In this document: positions 7,534 to 12,058 of the stretch, in pieces
How the letters are laid out: each line of letters begins with the position of its first letter
Position numbering within the stretch: position 1 is the first letter of the stretch
Made by a program: the position numbers and the translations under genes
The notes under the pieces: model-generated
The model's input: only the letters and a program-made list of their open reading frames with translations
What the model was told of the DNA's origin: nothing
The model's database searches: none
Assembly (NCBI RefSeq): GCF_018372875.1
Contig: NZ_JAHAIF010000070.1
Location: 1-12,058, forward strand
Source: Clostridium sp.
Lineage (GTDB): Bacteria; Bacillota; Clostridia; Clostridiales; Clostridiaceae
DNA length: 12,058 bases
Direction of reading: 5' to 3'

Positions 7534-8534
7534 TACTTAACGCCTCCTGTAACCTTCTTTGCTGAATCTAAAATATTTTGAGGTATTGTAATACCTAGCT
7601 TTTTAGCCACATCTGTATTTACTGTTATTGCAAGTTCTTTCATAGTTTCAATTTCAATTTCTTGAGGGTTCTTTCCATCTAATATTTCTGCTGCCTTATA
7701 ACCTGCCATCTTTCCAAGTTCATAGTAATCTATTCCCTTTGAAAGTAGTCCACCTTTTTCAACCACTGCTGGCTCTGCTCCAATTACAGGCTTATTTGCT
7801 TTTAAGGCTATTTGTGCAACTAATTCATAAGAAGCTGCAACATTATTATCTGTTGGAGCATATAAAACATCTATATCTCCCATAGAATTAGATAACACTT
7901 GATTTATTTCATTTATATTAGCAACACCTATCTTCTTAATTTTTAAATTGTATTTTGGTGCTAATAACTCTAATTCATTTACTTGATTTACTGAATTTGT
8001 TTCAGATGTTGTATAAACTACACCTAAAGTTTTAGCATTAGGTAAAACTTCCTTTAATAAAGCTAATTGTTCATCTATATTTGCCATATCTGATGTTCCA
8101 GTTGTATTGCAACCTGAACTCTTCCAATCCTTAGCTAGTCCATCATTTACTGGATTTGTAACTGCACTAAATACAATTGGTATATCTTTTGTAGCATTAT
8201 AACAAGCCTGTGCTGTTGGTGTAGCTATAGCAAATATCAAATCCTTTTTTGACGATACAAACTGACCTGCTATTTGTTGTGCAGTATCTTGTTTACCTGA
8301 AGCATTTTGTTGTTCGATTTCAATGTTTTCTCCATCTTTATATCCTTTTTCAGCTAGTCCATCAATAAAGCCCTTATTGGCTTGATCTAATGCATCATGC
8401 TGAATAAGTTGAATTATACCTACCTTTTTCTTTACTGTTTCTTTTTCATTCTCAGTCTCTCCTCCACATCCCACAAGTAAAGATGCACCTAAAAGATCAC
8501 ATAGCAATAAAGCTATCTTCTTTTTACCTACCAT
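7533..8534 (-). CDS. ABC importer substrate-binding lipoprotein, PF04392 (TrpX-like)
   Basis: This 333-aa lipoprotein is the extracellular ligand receptor of the importer. A Lys-rich start, a hydrophobic stretch and the lipobox LVGC with Cys23 predict lipid anchoring. The mature part follows the PF04392 pattern: VGIIQLIQHDALDQANKGF, a hinge region with IFAIATPTAQ and the PIVFSAVTNP strand. Relatives include streptococcal TrpX and the tyrosine-binding CD0873 of Clostridioides difficile. An aromatic amino acid is therefore a possible ligand, but the sequence does not settle it. The ATG has a perfect AGGAGG 8 nt upstream (8543-8548). It is first in the operon, behind an unusual leader (8556-8703). 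Confidence 0.92.
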   Translation of the reverse strand: MVGKKKIALLLCDLLGASLLVGCGGETENEKETVKKKVGIIQLIQHDALDQANKGFIDGLAEKGYKDGENIEIEQQNASGKQDTAQQIAGQFVSSKKDLIFAIATPTAQACYNATKDIPIVFSAVTNPVNDGLAKDWKSSGCNTTGTSDMANIDEQLALLKEVLPNAKTLGVVYTTSETNSVNQVNELELLAPKYNLKIKKIGVANINEINQVLSNSMGDIDVLYAPTDNNVAASYELVAQIALKANKPVIGAEPAVVEKGGLLSKGIDYYELGKMAGYKAAEILDGKNPQEIEIETMKELAITVNTDVAKKLGITIPQNILDSAKKVTGGVK

Positions 8535-8540
8535 AATACC

Positions 8541-8575
8541 ATCCTCCTAATTTTTTATACCTTAAATCCTCCTAA
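8541..8575 (-). repeat. Duplicated Shine-Dalgarno direct repeat
   Basis: The 10-mer TTAGGAGGAT occurs twice, at 8566-8575 and 8541-8550 (minus strand), 25 nt apart. The second is the ribosome site of the lipoprotein gene. The first has no start codon at a suitable distance. Confidence 0.7.
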
Positions 8576-8703
8576 ACCACTTAAATCAAATATCTATTTC
8601 TTAAAAAAATCCATATTTTTTTGCTTATTACCACTATATTATATTCATTTAATCTAAATATATTAAACATTTAAGGTATATATTAATAATTTATAAAATG
8701 CTT
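8541..8703 (-). ncRNA. Candidate structured 5' leader of the ABC importer operon
   Basis: From the predicted start near 8703 the leader is about 170 nt. A perfect 12-bp inverted repeat (8669-8680 with 8556-8567) would form a closing stem around 101 nt, 7 nt upstream of the Shine-Dalgarno. Inside lie a 6-bp hairpin of TTTAAT with ATTAAA and an A7T/AT7 hairpin (8603-8610 with 8615-8622). A second AGGAGG (8568-8573) is also inside, next to the closing stem. No T-box motif or riboswitch core that I know is seen. The structure is a prediction by eye and AT-rich, so moderate at best. Confidence 0.4.
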
Positions 8704-8709
8704 TTGTAT

Positions 8710-8738
8710 ATAATACCATAATTTATTAATATTGTAAA
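8710..8738 (-). promoter_or_regulatory. Sigma-A promoter of the ABC importer operon
   Basis: TTTACA (8738-8733), a 17-bp spacer and TATTAT (8715-8710) give 5 of 6 matches in each box on the minus strand. Transcription would start near 8703. A second TATAAT closer to the gene (around 8640) has only a poor -35 and is less likely. Confidence 0.6.
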
Positions 8739-8759
8739 TATTACTCATAATGTGCTGTT

Positions 8760-8791
8760 GTATTATTTTTATATGTGTGTAAAAATAATAT
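8760..8791. repeat. 11-bp inverted repeat upstream of mscS
   Basis: TATTATTTTTA (8761-8771) pairs perfectly with TAAAAATAATA (8780-8790) around the loop TATGTGTG. It lies between the divergent importer and mscS transcription units, about 15 nt before the mscS ribosome site. It could be a leader hairpin or operator, but it is pure AT apart from the loop. Confidence 0.35.
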
Positions 8792-8816
8792 TTATTATAG
8801 GAAAAGGAGAAATATT

Positions 8817-9623
8817 ATGAATTTTGAAAACTTACTAAATGACTTTGTATCCTGGTCATTAAAAAACGGAATAAAATTAATACTAGGTATCGTAATTCTT
8901 GTGGTTGGTTGGAAGCTTATAAAGAGAGTTATTACCACTTTAAATAACTTTTTAGAAAAAAAGGGATTTGATTCTACCCTTCATTCTTTTTTAGATGCTT
9001 TAATAAATATTGCATTGAAGACTCTACTTATTTTTGTAGTTCTTCAATTTATGGGTATTGAAATAGCAGGTCTTGCCGCTATAGTTGCATCTGCAGGTTT
9101 CACTATTGGTCTTGCCCTTCAAGGAAGTTTATCAAACTTTTCTGGTGGAGTAATACTATTATTAATGAGGCCTTTTAAAGTTGGAGATTATATAGAAACT
9201 TCTGGGCATTCTGGTACTGTTGAAAATATAAAAATATTTTATACTCATTTAGTTACTCCAGATAATAAGGAGATTATGATTCCAAATGGTACAATTGCAA
9301 ACAACAGTATGATTAATTACACAAATAAAGATACTAGAAGAGTTGATTTAACTTTTGGAGTAGGATATGAAGATGATATACTTCATGTAAAACAAACATT
9401 ATTTAAGATAATAAAGTCAAATGATAAAATCTTAAATCATCCAGAACCTTTTGTAAGTATTTGTGAACACGGACCAAGTTCTCTTAATTTTGTTGTAAGA
9501 GTTTGGACAAAAACAGAAGATTATTGGAATGTATATTTCTACTTACTTGAAGAAGCTAAGATAAAATTTGATGAAGAAAAAATTAACATACCATATCCTC
9601 AAATGGATATTCATATGAAATAA
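8817..9623 (+). CDS. mscS: Small-conductance mechanosensitive channel MscS
   Basis: This 268-aa membrane channel opens under membrane tension to release solutes during hypo-osmotic shock. TM1 is at about 17-35, TM2 at about 62-80 and the pore helix TM3 at about 84-115. The pore region GLALQGSLSNFSGG is nearly identical to E. coli MscS. Then come RPFKVGDYI, the beta domain (GTVENIKIF, IPNGTIANN) and the C-terminal IPYPQMD that ends E. coli-type proteins. A GTG 42 nt upstream is in frame, but AAGGAG (8804-8809) sits 7 nt before the ATG at 8817, so that start is chosen. It stands alone, with a terminator at 9628-9659. Confidence 0.95.
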   Translation: MNFENLLNDFVSWSLKNGIKLILGIVILVVGWKLIKRVITTLNNFLEKKGFDSTLHSFLDALINIALKTLLIFVVLQFMGIEIAGLAAIVASAGFTIGLALQGSLSNFSGGVILLLMRPFKVGDYIETSGHSGTVENIKIFYTHLVTPDNKEIMIPNGTIANNSMINYTNKDTRRVDLTFGVGYEDDILHVKQTLFKIIKSNDKILNHPEPFVSICEHGPSSLNFVVRVWTKTEDYWNVYFYLLEEAKIKFDEEKINIPYPQMDIHMK

Positions 9624-9627
9624 CTTA

Positions 9628-9659
9628 AAGAGAGTGAAGTTTCTAACCTTCACTCTCTT
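9628..9659. terminator. Bidirectional terminator between mscS and the metallopeptidase gene
   Basis: A perfect 12-bp stem (9628-9639 with 9648-9659) closes an 8-nt loop, 4 nt after the mscS stop codon and 1 nt after the minus-strand gene stop codon. The U-tracts are short on both sides (TTCTTATATT on plus, TTTAAGTTATTT on minus). Confidence 0.8.
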
Positions 9660-9660
9660 C

Positions 9661-10332
9661 TTATATTAGCCTTATATTAGAAAGATGAGAATTTTCCCTT
9701 AAATACATATGCTCCTCTTCATAATTGGGCATTATATTCTTTACTAGATCCCAATAATCTTTAGAATGATTTTTGTGAATCATATGACACAATTCATGAA
9801 TAACAACATAATCAATAGCTTCACTCCTAAACATTATAAGTTTAGAATTAAACACCAACACATTGTCATAAGAACAACTTCCCCATCTGCTTTTTAGCTT
9901 TTTAACCTTAATATCTTTAGGAGTAATATCAAATAAAACTTTATGTCTAATTACTTTTTCTTTTACTACTCTTAAAGTTTCTCTCTTTAAATATTCTTCT
10001 AAAGCTTTCATGGCATTTTCTTTGACTATAACATTCACCACAAATTTATCATTAAAAAATGCAACAAAATTTCTTTTCAAAAAAGGTTGTTCAATAATTT
10101 CTATAGAGTATTTTTTTCCTAAATACATAATTGTATTTACTTCTAACTCTTCTCTACTCTTAATCTCCTTTATTTTTTTTGATATCCAATCACTTTTGGA
10201 TTTTATAACCTTTTCTATGGTCTCATCACTTGTATTATTAGGAACACTAACTTTAATATTTCCTTCTATATCAATAGAAATTGATATAGATTTTTTATTC
10301 TTATAAATTACTTCATACTTTATATTACTCAT
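9661..10332 (-). CDS. YgjP-like zinc metallopeptidase (PF01863)
   Basis: A 223-aa soluble protein with the zincin motif HELCH at 179-183, where His179, Glu180 and His183 are zinc ligands and catalytic base. A third His lies at 189 in HKNHSKDYW, the arrangement of the YgjP/SprT-like family (older name DUF45). SRWGSCS at 148-154 is the other family hallmark. No signal peptide is seen. The physiological substrate of the family is not established. A TTG start 36 nt upstream (10368) would add 12 residues. The ATG at 10332 fits family starts better (MSNIKYEVIYKNKK), but neither has a clear Shine-Dalgarno. The upstream region is decayed mobile-element DNA, so the native promoter may be lost. Confidence 0.88.
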   Translation of the reverse strand: MSNIKYEVIYKNKKSISISIDIEGNIKVSVPNNTSDETIEKVIKSKSDWISKKIKEIKSREELEVNTIMYLGKKYSIEIIEQPFLKRNFVAFFNDKFVVNVIVKENAMKALEEYLKRETLRVVKEKVIRHKVLFDITPKDIKVKKLKSRWGSCSYDNVLVFNSKLIMFRSEAIDYVVIHELCHMIHKNHSKDYWDLVKNIMPNYEEEHMYLRENSHLSNIRLI

Positions 10333-10377
10333 ATTATTAATGATAAAATAAGTTTGAATTATTAACAATATAAAAAG

Positions 10378-10446
10378 GTGGGGGAATATTTATTTTCTTC
10401 CTTCCATCCCAAGCTCCAAGTCACATTAAAACAAATATCACCCCAC
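10378..10446. repeat. Imperfect 14-bp inverted repeat
   Basis: The arm at 10378-10391 (GTGGGGGAATATTT) matches the complement of 10433-10446 at 12 of 14 positions, around a 41-bp loop. The G-runs are rare in this AT-rich DNA. On minus it is followed by TTTTTA, so it could be a long-loop terminator or the ends of a small element remnant. Confidence 0.5.
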
Positions 10447-10588
10447 TCCTACTAAAGGTAATGAAAAAAGTGTCGCTGAAACTTTTGACCCGTTAATTTT
10501 TTCTGTTCACTCTGCTTTGCTAAAGGCATGTTAAGAAAAGATCATTCATTCATCTCATAGAAGTTTCTCCAAGGCCCCATTTTTACTA

Positions 10589-10620
10589 TATATTTATATA
10601 TTTATATATTTATATATTTA
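10589..10620. repeat. Tandem repeat (TATATTTA)x4
   Basis: Four perfect consecutive copies of an 8-bp unit, followed by an A7 run and further AT palindromes to about 10640. It is probably a slippage-prone microsatellite in non-coding DNA. Confidence 0.9.
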
Positions 10621-10734
10621 AAAAAATATTTAAATATTTCTTTATCGGTTATCCCACCTTCAGTAAATCCAAATATATCTATACATATAGACTTTTACGA
10701 GAAGTGTCCAAACTCTTTTTTAATCTGTAGTTTT

Positions 10735-10771
10735 CTAAAAAATAAAAGAAGGATAATAAACATATCCTTCT
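10735..10771 (-). terminator. Orphan minus-strand intrinsic terminator
   Basis: A perfect 9-bp stem (10763-10771 with 10747-10755), loop of 7, is followed on minus by TTTTATTTTTT. The nearest upstream intact minus-strand gene is the GH4 gene ending at 11119. It may end that transcript or a lost gene or element between them. Confidence 0.75.
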
Positions 10772-10856
10772 ACCAACATAACCAATCTATATTAATTCTT
10801 TTCTGCCTAGTCAATTTAATGCTCTAAATGTATCGTTTTTTTCCTTTCTGCCCTTC

Positions 10857-11069
10857 TTATAAGGCTCTTCTATGCTTTACTGAATCTGTTTTTATCATTA
10901 CAGTTTCAATCACGATATCTTTTAAATAATCTCTAAAATCAAACCAATAATGTCCTGTTGATTCAACACCTGCTATACAATCATCATAAGTAAAACCATA
11001 ATTATTTATAATTAAATCTATTTTCTCCAAAAACGAAGGAGCTGTATCAGATTGAATTAATAAATTCAG
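10857..11069 (-). pseudogene. IS110-family transposase fragment
   Basis: A 70-codon open frame on minus carries GVESTGHYWFDF, the N-terminal DEDD-domain hallmark of IS110-family transposases, followed by YLKDIVIETVMIK. It ends at a TAA (10857-10859). The first beta strand (IDVSK-type) is missing, a TGA precedes the frame (11070-11072), and the C-terminal Serine-containing domain is absent. It is therefore a remnant of less than a quarter of a normal 400-aa transposase. An AAGGAG site at 11089-11094 on minus lies just upstream, but no start codon at a proper distance leads into this frame. It cannot move by itself. Confidence 0.75.
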
Positions 11070-11118
11070 TCAGAACACATCTCCTTTTTTATTGTTATAT
11101 TAAATTTCAAGCAATAGC

Positions 11119-12058
11119 TTACTTTAATTCAGTCCATAGCCCCTTATTAGCTGCGTATAATTCATCTAACACCTTTTTACCCACAGTGTAATTAGGTATT
11201 GTTTTGTTAAGCATCACAGCTTCTAAGGCTTTTTGGTAAGATCCAGATAATGCTGCGTCAACTGTCATTTTTTCATATGCTTTTTGCATTTCCATCAATC
11301 CTTTTTGGAAAGTTGGTATTTCACCAATATTGATGGTTTCAGCTCCCATTGATCCAATATAAGCTGGTATCTCAACAACTGCTTCTGGATCAAAATTAGA
11401 GATTGCACCATGATTCTTTTTATTGACTATAAATCTTTCCCTAGTATTATGAATAATCGCATAAGCAATATCTACAATATAATTGCCATGAACTCCTGCA
11501 TGTAGTGAAGAATCCTTAGCCGACCCTTCTGAAATCACTCTACGACATTCATCATAAATACGTTTTTCCCTACCTTGCATTACATAATCTCCACGAGTAA
11601 ATGAAACGTCATCATGCGCAACCATTTCATCTGGAGTCAAATAATACTGTAAGTAACAATTAGGGAAATACTCTGGGAATCTTTTAAATAGACTAATCAT
11701 TTGTTTATAAGTCTTCACCCAATATTGATCTCCAACAGTTTCATCATTTGACATTAAAAGCGTATCAATTTTACCTGAAAGAACATCTTCACGTAATTGT
11801 GGCAACAAATCAAAGCCATTTTCATCATAAACATTTGTCCACCAACCAAAATGATTCAGTCCAAAGTATTTAAAGGTTAAATCACGGTGCTCCTTATTAA
11901 AGTACTTTGCAATGGCACCTTCAATTGAAATCGGCATATCACAAATACACAAAACATTTGCATCTGGAAACTCACGATAAATTGCTTCTGATAAAATAGC
12001 CTCTGGATTTGTATAGTTTAAAATCCAAGCCTTAGGACAAACTTCTTTTACCTTTTTA
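11119..12058 (-). CDS. GH4 6-phospho-alpha-glucosidase-like enzyme, N-terminus beyond window
   Basis: The 312 visible residues are the C-terminal part of a family 4 glycosidase, an NAD- and Mn-dependent enzyme that hydrolyses phosphorylated disaccharides such as maltose-6-phosphate in the cytoplasm. The frame is open to the right edge. NYTNPEAI (visible residues 14-21) is the family motif. CDMP (39-42) contains the metal-ligand Cys and the adjacent catalytic Asp, and LNHFGWW the metal-ligand His. The N-terminal NAD-binding domain lies outside. Such genes usually sit with a PTS transporter, which is expected to the right. The closest known type is GlvA/MalH, but other GH4 specificities cannot be excluded. 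No lesion is seen. Confidence 0.88.
   Translation of the reverse strand, partial: KKVKEVCPKAWILNYTNPEAILSEAIYREFPDANVLCICDMPISIEGAIAKYFNKEHRDLTFKYFGLNHFGWWTNVYDENGFDLLPQLREDVLSGKIDTLLMSNDETVGDQYWVKTYKQMISLFKRFPEYFPNCYLQYYLTPDEMVAHDDVSFTRGDYVMQGREKRIYDECRRVISEGSAKDSSLHAGVHGNYIVDIAYAIIHNTRERFIVNKKNHGAISNFDPEAVVEIPAYIGSMGAETINIGEIPTFQKGLMEMQKAYEKMTVDAALSGSYQKALEAVMLNKTIPNYTVGKKVLDELYAANKGLWTELK

Larger units (their letters stand above)
10333..11118. other. Gene-poor stretch with mobile-element debris
   Basis: No intact gene is visible. From left to right it holds an inverted repeat (10378-10446) and a minus-strand 42-codon reading frame with an internal TGA (10452-10580, unrecognised). A tandem AT repeat (10589-10620), a terminator (10735-10771) and an IS110 transposase fragment (10857-11069) follow. 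Short frames between them show no recognisable motifs. Confidence 0.75.

Noticed and set aside
8603..8622. A7/T7 hairpin as an attenuator terminator
   Set aside because: The stem is made only of A-U pairs and its T-run is used up in the stem, so it is unlikely to stop polymerase.
8541..8703. T-box leader for the importer operon
   Set aside because: The conserved T-box antiterminator sequence and a leader terminator are not present, and the leader is short for the class.
8775..8816. Longer mscS beginning at GTG 8775
   Set aside because: The added residues would be partly encoded by the AT hairpin and the ribosome binding site; AAGGAG lies 7 nt before the ATG at 8817.
10589..10640. CRISPR-like or iteron array
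   Set aside because: The 8-bp units are adjacent, pure AT and without spacers, and no replication or cas gene is near. It is a simple tandem repeat.

Overview
The window is AT-rich DNA whose genes have strong AGGAGG-type ribosome binding sites and short U-tract hairpin terminators. The proteins and the cluster iscR-iscS-iscU-mnmA, next to a rarA/mgsA gene, fit a Firmicute of the Clostridium sensu stricto type (inference from gene content and composition; the species cannot be fixed). Nearly everything is on the minus strand. Only a broken chitinase gene and an mscS gene are on plus.

Layout from the left. A plus-strand terminator (16-55) ends an unseen gene beyond the left edge and converges with the mnmA terminator (58-97). 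From 111 to 3274 lies a compact minus-strand operon: iscR (Rrf2 regulator), iscS (cysteine desulfurase), iscU (Fe-S scaffold), mnmA (tRNA 2-thiouridylase). It has one clear sigma-A promoter (3323-3351) with a 25-bp dyad on its -10 box, a good candidate for IscR autoregulation. IscS would supply sulfur both to IscU for Fe-S clusters and to MnmA for the wobble uridine of tRNA. A decayed GH18 chitinase pseudogene (3429-4436) runs divergently and meets rarA (4485-5756), which has its own terminator.

From 5810 to about 8738 is a three-gene ABC importer operon: lipoprotein, permease and ATPase of the TrpXYZ/PF04392 type. It has a recognisable promoter and a roughly 170-nt leader. A perfect 12-bp inverted repeat in that leader encloses 101 nt just before the ribosome binding site. 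I match it to no known riboswitch, and it is the best candidate in the window for undescribed regulation. A small mechanosensitive channel gene (8817-9623) diverges from it and shares a strong hairpin terminator with a YgjP-like zinc metallopeptidase gene (9661-10332).

From 10333 to 11118 there is no intact gene. The stretch holds an IS110-family transposase fragment, a minus-strand terminator, a 4x8-bp AT tandem repeat and a 14-bp imperfect inverted repeat, and it reads as a decayed mobile-element landing site. The right edge cuts a GH4 6-phospho-alpha-glucosidase-like gene (minus strand, N-terminus missing).

Most of the window is ordinary clostridial core genome. I see no CRISPR array, defence island, tRNA or rRNA. 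The points worth a second look are the importer leader, the iscR operator and the decay of the chitinase and transposase genes.
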